In this document: positions 8,153 through 14,668 of the stretch, piece by piece
Position numbering within the stretch: the first letter of the stretch is position 1
How the letters are laid out: each line of letters begins with the position of its first letter
Assembly: GCF_001679005.1 (NCBI RefSeq)
Contig: NZ_LXTW01000012.1
Coordinates: 267,116 to 331,115 of the forward strand
Source of the DNA: Moraxella nonliquefaciens
GTDB taxonomy: Bacteria; Pseudomonadota; Gammaproteobacteria; Pseudomonadales; Moraxellaceae
Direction: 5' to 3'
Length of the DNA: 64,000 nucleotides
Made by a program: the position numbers and the translations under genes
The notes under the pieces: generated by a model
What the model was told of the DNA's origin: nothing
What the model saw: the letters and a program-made list of their open reading frames with translations, nothing else
Databases searched by the model: none

Positions 8153-8518
8153 ATGTCAAATCTTAACCGTAAAATCACAGGCCTTGCAGCAGCAACCTTA
8201 CTGGCGACAGGGCTGAGTGCTTGCAAAGAGGAAAAAATGCAAGCACAGCCACTGGCACAAGGCTATCAAAATGCTGATACCGCCCAGCCTGCCGTCGCAC
8301 AGCCTAATCAAGCAGTCGTCTCCGACACCAAAACCGCCGAAGGCAAATGCGGTGAGGGTAAATGCGGTGAAGCAGGATGTAGTGCGACCATGGGGGACAA
8401 CAAATCAGCGTCTGCCAGTTGTGGAGCAAGTACCGCCAATGCTGACAAATCAGCATCTGCTGCTTGTGGGGCAAGCACTGATAAAAACGCTAATGCCAGT
8501 TGTGGCGGTTCAAAATAA
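8153..8518 (+). CDS. hvfA: HvfA-like Cys-rich peptide precursor, predicted lipoprotein
   Basis: 121 residues. A signal peptide ends in the lipobox LSAC with C24, then a Pro/Gln/Ala-rich spacer to about residue 60, then the Cys region. C66 and C71 lie in two EGKCG motifs in tandem (63-72), followed by EAGCS with C76, then three repeats of the form ASCGAST / AACGAST / ASCGGSK with C90, C105 and C117. EGKCG is the motif of HvfA-type precursors, whose cysteines are converted by a DUF692 enzyme to copper-binding oxazolone/thioamide groups. That enzyme family is encoded downstream. Start 8153 was chosen over 8123 because CGGAG precedes it and the signal peptide begins there. The lipid anchor would keep the peptide in an envelope membrane; this is prediction only. 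Confidence 0.8.
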   Translation: MSNLNRKITGLAAATLLATGLSACKEEKMQAQPLAQGYQNADTAQPAVAQPNQAVVSDTKTAEGKCGEGKCGEAGCSATMGDNKSASASCGASTANADKSASAACGASTDKNANASCGGSK

Positions 8519-8539
8519 ACAGTTTTTTGATGGCAAATA

Positions 8540-8565
8540 CAAGGTTATGATGTTTTGTAACCTTG
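8540..8565 (+). promoter_or_regulatory. Intercistronic hairpin between the peptide gene and rclA
   Basis: CAAGGTTA (8540-8547) pairs with TAACCTTG (8558-8565) over a 10-base loop, followed by a T-rich stretch (8566-8580) that is not a clean U-tract. It may be a leaky terminator or RNA end that lets the precursor mRNA be more abundant than the downstream enzymes, as often seen for RiPP precursors. Confidence 0.4.
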
Positions 8566-8623
8566 ACTTTCGTTCTTTTTACTTATTTAACGCTCTTTTT
8601 GATGGGTGAGTCGGAGAAAAATA

Positions 8624-9940
8624 ATGATACAAACCAAAAACTTAATCATAGGCTTTGGTAAAGCAGGCAAAACATTGGCGGGACTGTTTGATAAACATGG
8701 TCAGAGTACTGTTTTGGTTGAGCAATCGGACAAAATGTATGGTGGAACGTGTATTAACGTGGGCTGTATTCCCTCAAAAAAACTGATTCATGAAGCCAAA
8801 ACGGATGGTTTTGATGAAGCCATGCAAAACAAAGATGCCCTTATCAGTACTTTGCGTGAAGCAAATTTTAACAAAATCAATGATTTATCAAACGTGCGTG
8901 TCATTACCGCACAGGCAAGTTTTGTTGATGATAATACCGTTACCCTATCTACAGGCGAGACGGTGCGTGCTGAGCGGATTTTTATCAACACAGGTGCAAC
9001 CCCCATCATGCCAAACGTGGCAGGCGTGGATGGTGAGCGTATTTATGACAGTACAGGGCTGTTAAACTTAGGCGATACGCAAAAAACCGCCCCCAAGCGA
9101 TTGGTCATCGTGGGTGCAGGATTCATCGCTCTTGAATTTGCCTTTATGTATCACGCCTTTGGCAGTCAAGTAAGCATTGTTGAGCGGTCGGAGGAGTTTT
9201 TAGCAAACGTTGATGATGATGTGCGTGAAATTGTCCTTGATTTGTTAGATGAGCGTGGTATTGAGTTGCATTTGGGACAAGACGTCCAAGAGTTTAGACA
9301 TCAAGATACCCACACTCAGGTCATCACCGATAAACTGACCCTAGATGCTGATGCCGTGCTTATTGCCATTGGCAGACAGCCCAACACAAACAGTCTAAAC
9401 CTACAAAACACAAGCGTGCAATTAGATGAGCGTGGTTATGTGGTGTGTGATGATAAACTAAAAGCCACAAACAATATTTGGGCCATGGGCGATGTTGCAG
9501 GCTCACCACAATTTACTTATATCTCGCTTGATGATTATCGCATTGTGGCAGATGATTTGTTTGGCAGTGGCACACGCCAAAGAGCTGACCGCAATATCTT
9601 CCCAACCAGCGTCTTTATCACACCGCCTTTATCACAAATTGGCATGAGTGAAAAACAAGCCCAAGTAAGTGGTAAAAATTATCAAGTAGCAACCTTAGCT
9701 GCCCAAAACATTGTTAAAGCCAAAATGACAGGCAACACCAAAGGTTTATTAAAAGCGGTTGTGGATAAAGACACCAATGAGATTTTGGGTGTTACGCTGT
9801 TTTGTGATGACAGCCATGAGATTATCAACTTATTTAAACTGGCAATGGATAATGGCGTTAAAGCAGATTATTTTAAAGGACAGATTTTTACGCATCCAAC
9901 CATGAGCGAATCATTAAATGATTTATTTGCTCAATTTTAA
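8624..9940 (+). CDS. rclA: RclA-type flavin disulfide reductase (Cu(II) reductase family)
   Basis: Pyridine nucleotide-disulfide oxidoreductase, 438 residues. FAD site IIGFGKAGKTLA at 8-19, redox pair C43/C48 in GGTCINVGCIPSK, NAD(P)-binding VIVGAGFIALEFA near 160, second FAD motif NIWAMGDVAG near 285, dimerisation domain ending FTHPTMSESLNDLF. The cysteine positions and the flanking FGKAGKTLA, YDSTGLLNL and QFTYISLDDYRIV segments match E. coli RclA, described as a Cu(II) reductase that protects against hypochlorous acid plus copper. Start 8624 is chosen because CGGAGA precedes it; 8606 lacks a site. Placement inside the Hvf-like cluster suggests work on the copper bound by, or delivered to, the peptide. 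Confidence 0.88.
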   Translation: MIQTKNLIIGFGKAGKTLAGLFDKHGQSTVLVEQSDKMYGGTCINVGCIPSKKLIHEAKTDGFDEAMQNKDALISTLREANFNKINDLSNVRVITAQASFVDDNTVTLSTGETVRAERIFINTGATPIMPNVAGVDGERIYDSTGLLNLGDTQKTAPKRLVIVGAGFIALEFAFMYHAFGSQVSIVERSEEFLANVDDDVREIVLDLLDERGIELHLGQDVQEFRHQDTHTQVITDKLTLDADAVLIAIGRQPNTNSLNLQNTSVQLDERGYVVCDDKLKATNNIWAMGDVAGSPQFTYISLDDYRIVADDLFGSGTRQRADRNIFPTSVFITPPLSQIGMSEKQAQVSGKNYQVATLAAQNIVKAKMTGNTKGLLKAVVDKDTNEILGVTLFCDDSHEIINLFKLAMDNGVKADYFKGQIFTHPTMSESLNDLFAQF

Positions 9941-9964
9941 AATGGTTTTTTATAAAGGTATGTT

Positions 9965-10348
9965 ATGAAAAAATTTACTCTGACCATCATCATGGGTGTG
10001 TTTGGATTGACAGCATGTAACAGTTTTGCCAACATGCCCATCAAAGACAATACAACCCAAACACAGGTTCAAACACCAATCACACCAAAGGCAAAAGGCG
10101 TTTGGATTGATGTTCGCACCCCAGAAGAATATCAAGCGGGTCATTTGACAGATAGCATCAATGTCCCTGTTGATGATATCACCAAACGTATCTTTGCCAT
10201 TGAACCTAATAAAGACAGTCCCATCAATCTATATTGTCGTAGTGGCAGACGTGCCGAGGTTGCTCGTACGCAACTGCTTAAATTGGGTTATACCAATGTT
10301 ACCAATCACGGTGGTTATGAAGATTTAAAACAACAAGGCTATCGTTAA
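9965..10348 (+). CDS. Rhodanese-domain lipoprotein
   Basis: 127 residues. Signal peptide with lipobox LTAC (C18), so it should be an envelope lipoprotein. Then a single rhodanese domain: GVWIDVRTPEEYQAGHL, INVPVDDI, and the active-site loop LYCRSGRRAEVA, whose Cys would carry a persulfide. It follows rclA by 24 bases and precedes the DUF2892 gene by 10. In E. coli YgaP, a rhodanese and a DUF2892-type membrane part are one protein; here they are two genes in tandem. A periplasmic sulfurtransferase may supply or repair sulfur in the peptide modification, which is inference. Confidence 0.85.
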   Translation: MKKFTLTIIMGVFGLTACNSFANMPIKDNTTQTQVQTPITPKAKGVWIDVRTPEEYQAGHLTDSINVPVDDITKRIFAIEPNKDSPINLYCRSGRRAEVARTQLLKLGYTNVTNHGGYEDLKQQGYR

Positions 10349-10358
10349 GGGATTTTTT

Positions 10359-10565
10359 ATGAAAATTAATGTTGGCAAACCCGATAAAATCGTGCGAATT
10401 GTTTTGGGTGTCGTTATTATTGGTGTGGGTGCTTATTTTGGTTCGTGGTGGGCAATCGTTGGGCTTGTGCCTTTATTGACAGGCTTTATGAATTTTTGCC
10501 CCATTTATCATCTTTTGGGCATCAGCACCTGTAAATACCATGCTAATAAAAACCTCAATAAGTAA
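10359..10565 (+). CDS. DUF2892 (YgaP-like transmembrane domain) protein
   Basis: 68 residues. Begins KINVGKPDKIVRIVLGVVI, the usual start of DUF2892, with two membrane helices (about 14-30 and 32-48), then FCPIYHLLGISTC with two Cys near the end. The family is the membrane half of YgaP-like rhodaneses. It lies 10 bases from the genes on both sides and so is part of the same operon. Confidence 0.85.
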   Translation: MKINVGKPDKIVRIVLGVVIIGVGAYFGSWWAIVGLVPLLTGFMNFCPIYHLLGISTCKYHANKNLNK

Positions 10566-10575
10566 AAAGACAGAC

Positions 10576-11484
10576 ATGACAGATAACAAATCACCACATG
10601 GGGCAGGGCTTGGCTTTCGCCGTGAATTATTACCACAAATGTCTCTTGATGATGTCAATGCCATTTATCAATTAAGCCATATTGATTTTTTTGAGGTCTC
10701 GCCTGAAAATTGGATAAATTCCCAAGGCATGATGGGCGGTCGTTTTGAAAGTATCTTACGTGCTTATACCGAACGGTTTTCATTCATCTGTCATGGACTT
10801 TCTTTATCTATTGGCAGTTCAAAAGAATTGGACATTACTCATGTCAATAATATCAAAACATTCATGAAATCACACGGCATGAATTTATTCACCGAGCATC
10901 TGTCTTGGTGTGGTGATGATAAAGGACATTTATACGATTTATTGCCCATACCTTGCACCCAAGAAGCGGTATTTTGGGTGGCTGACCGCATAAAAAAAGT
11001 ACAGGACATTTTAGGCTCTCAAATCGGTATTGAAAATGCCTCATACTATTATCTGCCCTCTCAAAGCCAAATGTCTGACAGTGAATTCATTTCAGCGGTG
11101 ATAAAAGAGGCGGATTGTTTGTTACATTTGGATGTGAATAATATTTTTGTCAATAGTCAGAACTTTGGTTTTGACCCACACCAATATTTGCGTGAATTAC
11201 CCTTAGAGCGGACGTGTTATTTACATGTGGCAGGACATTATGTGGACGATGATGGTCTGATTGTGGATACACATGGCGATGGCGTGGTAGAGCGTGTTTG
11301 GGCATTGCTAAATGATGCTTATGAGTTGATTTTTGCCAAAACGGGCAAAACGGCGGATAAAATTCCAACTTGTTTGGAGCGTGATTTTAACTTTCCAAAA
11401 CTTAGCGAGCTTACCCGTGAAGTAAAATTTATCCGAGAAATTCAACAAATCCACAAAAATAACACCGTAACTAAATTGGCTTAA
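10576..11484 (+). CDS. hvfB: DUF692 multinuclear iron-dependent oxidase, HvfB/MbnB family
   Basis: 302 residues. TIM-barrel enzyme of the family that includes MbnB (methanobactin) and HvfB/BufB, which use a multi-iron centre and O2 to turn Cys of a precursor into copper-binding heterocycles. Seen: HGAGLGFR at 8, FFEVSPEN near 38, CHGLSLSIG (H73), FTEHLSW (E107/H108), GIENAS (E153), LLHLDVNNI (H184, D186), LHVAGH (H217, H221), DTHGD (D231, H233) and CLERD (E268), matching the spaced H/D/E metal ligands of the family. Start 10576 is preferred to 10540, which would run through the end of the DUF2892 gene; no strong ribosome site is visible, so coupling is likely. Confidence 0.9.
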   Translation: MTDNKSPHGAGLGFRRELLPQMSLDDVNAIYQLSHIDFFEVSPENWINSQGMMGGRFESILRAYTERFSFICHGLSLSIGSSKELDITHVNNIKTFMKSHGMNLFTEHLSWCGDDKGHLYDLLPIPCTQEAVFWVADRIKKVQDILGSQIGIENASYYYLPSQSQMSDSEFISAVIKEADCLLHLDVNNIFVNSQNFGFDPHQYLRELPLERTCYLHVAGHYVDDDGLIVDTHGDGVVERVWALLNDAYELIFAKTGKTADKIPTCLERDFNFPKLSELTREVKFIREIQQIHKNNTVTKLA

Positions 11485-11501
11485 TGGTTTAATAAATTCT
11501 T

Positions 11502-12293
11502 ATGGTAATGATGACAGATAAAGCACCCAATTTACGCAGCTTTCAGCGTGAATTTGGTGATTATATTAGAAAGCAAAAACACGATGATGGCGATACCGTG
11601 CCTTCTCGTGTTGGGCAGTTATACCAAAATTTGATTTATAATAACATCTCTGGCTTTATAAACCAATGCTTTCCCATTACTCGTAAAATCATTGAAGTGC
11701 ATTTTGGTGCATCGCTTTGGCAAAATCTCATCAAAGATTTTATAAAACATGGTGATATGACAAGTCCGTATTTTAGTGAAATTAATGAGCAGTTTGTTGG
11801 TTATTTGACAGATGATATTTTGAATAAATTTTCCTTGCCACTTTATTTATCTCAATTTGTTCATTATGAATGGGTGGAGCTGTATGTGGATAATCTGCCC
11901 AATGACAGCCCTAAGCCTGTTTTTATTCATCAAAATGAACCTATTATCATCAATCATACCGCCCAGATTTTGTATTATGAATGGATGGTACAAGACATTA
12001 GCGTGTCATTTTTACCCAATAAAAAACAGCCGACGTTTTTGGTGGTATATCGTCAATGTATGGATAATGTCTTTAAAACCGCATTTATGGCAATTGACCA
12101 ACTGACATTTATCATATTGACCTTTATTCAAGAAAAGCAAAAGCAAGGCGTGTGTTATCAAAATACTTATGAATTATTATTACAACTACAAAAAACCTTT
12201 GAATTAAATGATGAAATTTTAAATGATATAAAATCATCATTTGATGACTTGTTAAATACCATGCTAGACAACCAAATTTTTTATAAAAGATAA
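11502..12293 (+). CDS. hvfC: DUF2063 partner protein, HvfC/BufC type
   Basis: 263 residues. The N-terminal domain LRSFQREFGDYIRKQ, then RVGQLYQNLIYNNISGFINQCFPITRKII fits the DUF2063 family (once labelled putative DNA-binding), which is almost always next to a DUF692 gene. In MbnC/HvfC systems this protein forms a complex with the oxidase and binds the precursor leader. The C-terminal half is a less conserved alpha/beta domain. It starts 17 bases after hvfB. A transcription factor role is unlikely given the neighbours. Confidence 0.85.
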   Translation: MVMMTDKAPNLRSFQREFGDYIRKQKHDDGDTVPSRVGQLYQNLIYNNISGFINQCFPITRKIIEVHFGASLWQNLIKDFIKHGDMTSPYFSEINEQFVGYLTDDILNKFSLPLYLSQFVHYEWVELYVDNLPNDSPKPVFIHQNEPIIINHTAQILYYEWMVQDISVSFLPNKKQPTFLVVYRQCMDNVFKTAFMAIDQLTFIILTFIQEKQKQGVCYQNTYELLLQLQKTFELNDEILNDIKSSFDDLLNTMLDNQIFYKR

Positions 12294-12301
12294 GGAGATT
12301 T

Positions 12302-12940
12302 ATGATGAATAAATATGTTGCTTATTATGATAAATTGGTTGTGTCTTTGAAAAAAATAGACTTTTTACCACTGCTAGCAATACGTTTGTATCTTGCTCCG
12401 ATTTTTATCATGGCGGGGCTGACCAAATACCGCTCATTTTATGATACAGTGGCGTGGTTTGGTAATGGTGATTGGGGGCTTGGTTTGCCTTTTGCATCCT
12501 TTTGGGCGGTCGTGGTCATTATTGCCGAATTGATTGGCGGTGTGGCATTGTTATTAGGGGTGGCAACACGTTTATTTGGTCTATTATTGGCAATCACCAT
12601 GGCATTTGCCATGTTATTGGTGCATTTAAAAAATGGTTGGCATGCCATCGCTCCAACGAATCCAACGACAAACATCGCCCAATTATTTGGCAGGTATGGG
12701 CAGGCAAGTTTGGATAATTCCATACAAGCAGGTGAGCGATTAAATAAGGCTCGTGAAATTTTACAATCCTATGGTAATTATGACTGGCTTACCGAAACAG
12801 GGAATTTTGTGATTTTAAATAATGGCGTAGAATTTGGCATGACGTATTTTATTATGTTGCTTGTGCTGATTATTTATGGGGCGGGGCGTATTATCAGTGT
12901 GGATTTTTGGCTAAATAAAAGTCTGCCAATGTTAAAATAA
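12302..12940 (+). CDS. DoxX-family inner membrane protein of the Hvf-like cluster
   Basis: 212 residues with about four membrane helices. LYLAPIFIMAGLTKYRSFYDT near 28-48 is the usual DoxX start, followed by IIAELIGGVALLLGVATRLFG and a long periplasmic or cytoplasmic loop around 115-165 (GQASLDNSIQ...) before the last helix. DoxX genes commonly close DUF692/DUF2063 clusters, where they may act in quinone-linked electron transfer or maturation. It starts 8 bases after hvfC. Confidence 0.85.
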   Translation: MMNKYVAYYDKLVVSLKKIDFLPLLAIRLYLAPIFIMAGLTKYRSFYDTVAWFGNGDWGLGLPFASFWAVVVIIAELIGGVALLLGVATRLFGLLLAITMAFAMLLVHLKNGWHAIAPTNPTTNIAQLFGRYGQASLDNSIQAGERLNKAREILQSYGNYDWLTETGNFVILNNGVEFGMTYFIMLLVLIIYGAGRIISVDFWLNKSLPMLK

Positions 12941-12949
12941 TATCATCAG

Positions 12950-12971
12950 ATATTCATAACATATTCATAAC
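12950..12971. repeat. 11-bp tandem direct repeat before the ECF sigma gene
   Basis: ATATTCATAAC occurs twice head to tail (12950-12960, 12961-12971) in the 94-base gap between the DoxX gene and the sigma factor. It may be a binding site or simply slippage. Confidence 0.5.
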
Positions 12972-13034
12972 GTACCATTTATGTGGCTTTGTTCATTTTT
13001 CTTGACCCATTGAATTATTGAGAATTTTATAAAA

Positions 13035-13622
13035 ATGCACCAAATCAATTTACACCACTTTGATAAGAAAAGCATGGATGAGATATATCAAGCCATGTTT
13101 TCTTTTGCGTACAATCAGTTAAATCATGAACAACACGCCAAAGATGTGGTACAAGATACTTTGGTGAATGCCTTAAAATATGCCGATAGTTTTCAAGGAA
13201 AGTCCGCCTTTAAAACGTGGGTATTTGCCATTTTGAAAAATAAAATTGCCGACTTTATTCGCCAAAATAAACATTATGTAACCATCAGCGAGATGAGTGA
13301 AAATGACGATGATGAATTTTTATCCGTGCTGTTTGATGATATTGGACGTTGGCAACATGGTTCATCACCAAATGGTTTTGATAATTGCTGGACAAGTCCG
13401 CATGAAACTGCTGAGAATGATGAATTTTGGCAAGTATTGGAATTATGTTTACAAAATTTGCCAAAAGAGCAGGCACAGGTTTTTTTGATGAAGGAATATA
13501 TAGAATTGGGCAGTGATGAGATTTGCCAAAATTTAAACATTACTCGCCAAAATTTATATGTGTTATTACATAGAGCCAGATTAAGATTGCAAATGTGTTT
13601 ATCGGTAAAATGGTTTGTTTAG
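13035..13622 (+). CDS. ECF-family RNA polymerase sigma factor
   Basis: 195 residues. Region 2 reads FAYNQLNHEQHAKDVVQDTLVNALKYADSF...AFKTWVFAILKNKIADFIRQ; a linker of about 50 residues follows; region 4 reads LCLQNLPKEQAQVFLMKEYIELGSDEICQNLNITRQNLYVLLHRARLRLQ, with the helix-turn-helix at its end. It lies downstream of the Hvf-like genes and 8 bases before a ZAS anti-sigma gene, the same order as the Neisseria sigma-E locus. Its likely target is the promoter at 8081-8110. Whether it is transcribed from its own promoter across the 94-base gap is not clear. Confidence 0.92.
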   Translation: MHQINLHHFDKKSMDEIYQAMFSFAYNQLNHEQHAKDVVQDTLVNALKYADSFQGKSAFKTWVFAILKNKIADFIRQNKHYVTISEMSENDDDEFLSVLFDDIGRWQHGSSPNGFDNCWTSPHETAENDEFWQVLELCLQNLPKEQAQVFLMKEYIELGSDEICQNLNITRQNLYVLLHRARLRLQMCLSVKWFV

Positions 13623-13630
13623 AGGGTACA

Positions 13631-13828
13631 ATGAAACGATTTAAAAATTGCCAAAAAATGACTGAGCTTATGAGTTTATCACAAGATGAACCATTGACTT
13701 TGTCACAAAAAATGATGGTGAGATTTCATCTTTTGATGTGTCCTGAATGTGCCAGATTTGATAAAAATAATGAAATATTAAAAGTGATGATAAAACAGCA
13801 TAAAAATTTGAATGATGATTTATCATGA
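13631..13828 (+). CDS. ZAS-type zinc-finger anti-sigma factor
   Basis: 65 residues. MKRFKNCQKMTELMSLSQDE, then FHLLMCPECARF: His-x3-Cys-x2-Cys is the ZAS zinc motif of zf-HC2 anti-sigma factors. It is a soluble stand-alone domain with no membrane helix, like MseR of Neisseria. ZAS proteins of this type release the sigma factor when zinc is lost by oxidation or metal stress, which would suit a copper/HOCl response. Start 13631 follows GAGG; the in-frame ATG at 13595 lies inside the sigma gene. Confidence 0.85.
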   Translation: MKRFKNCQKMTELMSLSQDEPLTLSQKMMVRFHLLMCPECARFDKNNEILKVMIKQHKNLNDDLS

Positions 13829-13849
13829 TGGTTTGTCATCAATGAGCAT

Positions 13850-14581
13850 TTAAAAAAGCTGACTTGCCAATATGGCTTGCATGGGGTTAAAACTTTTACG
13901 ATGCTCGGGCAGTATCCCATATTTATGAATGGCATCACGGTGTATTTTGCTGGCATAGCCTTTGTGTTTTTCTAGTCCATAATCAGGATAAATTTTGGCG
14001 TAATCGCTCATGGTGTTATCACGGTGAACTTTGGCAAGGACGCTGGCACAGGCGATGGATGTGTGAATGCCATCACCTTTGATGAGTGTATGAATGCACG
14101 ACCCAAATGGGGCAAAGTCGTTGGACAACAGAGGCATGGCATTGCCATCTATCATGATGACAGGGTTGTCGTGAATGCCGATATTATTTAACATAATCAA
14201 ATGTTCAATTGCCAGTCTCATGCCAAGCAGAGTGGCTTGATAAATGTCAATGGCATCAATGACGAATGCAGGTATGTCAATTAAAGCATAACTTTGGCAG
14301 GTCTGTTTGATGGGTTCAAAGAGCAAATTCCGCTTTTTTTCAGACAGCTTTTTACTGTCATTAATAGAAGATATGGGCGTGCCTGCCAAATCAATTTGTC
14401 CAAATTCGCCCGTAAGGTTATTATCCAAAATCACCGCCCCAACGGTCATTTGCCCAAATAGTGAACCACGCCCAACCTCATCGATGCCGATGACAAAAGT
14501 GCCTGATGGGAGTGCATGATTTTTATGGGCGATGATGGTGCAAGCGTGGGTGTGTGTATTTAGAGTATGAGCTTTTATCAT
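13850..14581 (-). CDS. rnhB: Ribonuclease HII
   Basis: Removes ribonucleotides embedded in DNA duplex. 243 residues; the active site IGIDEVGRGSLFG near 31-43 gives D34 and E35, with a later Asp in VIMIDGN and the ACASVLAKVHRD segment. The first 25 residues form an extra N-terminal extension. Convergent with the anti-sigma gene, 21 bases between stops. Confidence 0.95.
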   Translation of the reverse strand: MIKAHTLNTHTHACTIIAHKNHALPSGTFVIGIDEVGRGSLFGQMTVGAVILDNNLTGEFGQIDLAGTPISSINDSKKLSEKKRNLLFEPIKQTCQSYALIDIPAFVIDAIDIYQATLLGMRLAIEHLIMLNNIGIHDNPVIMIDGNAMPLLSNDFAPFGSCIHTLIKGDGIHTSIACASVLAKVHRDNTMSDYAKIYPDYGLEKHKGYASKIHRDAIHKYGILPEHRKSFNPMQAILASQLF

Positions 14582-14668
14582 GGCTTTTTAAAATCTGGTT
14601 AAAATCTGGTTAAAATCATAAAATCGTGTGTGCTAAGTTACCAAAACATGACGGTTTTTGTATTAAAT

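Noticed and set aside
12997..13034. Sigma-70 promoter TTGACC near 13002 for the ECF sigma gene
   Set aside because: Its -10 would fall on the start codon, leaving no leader.
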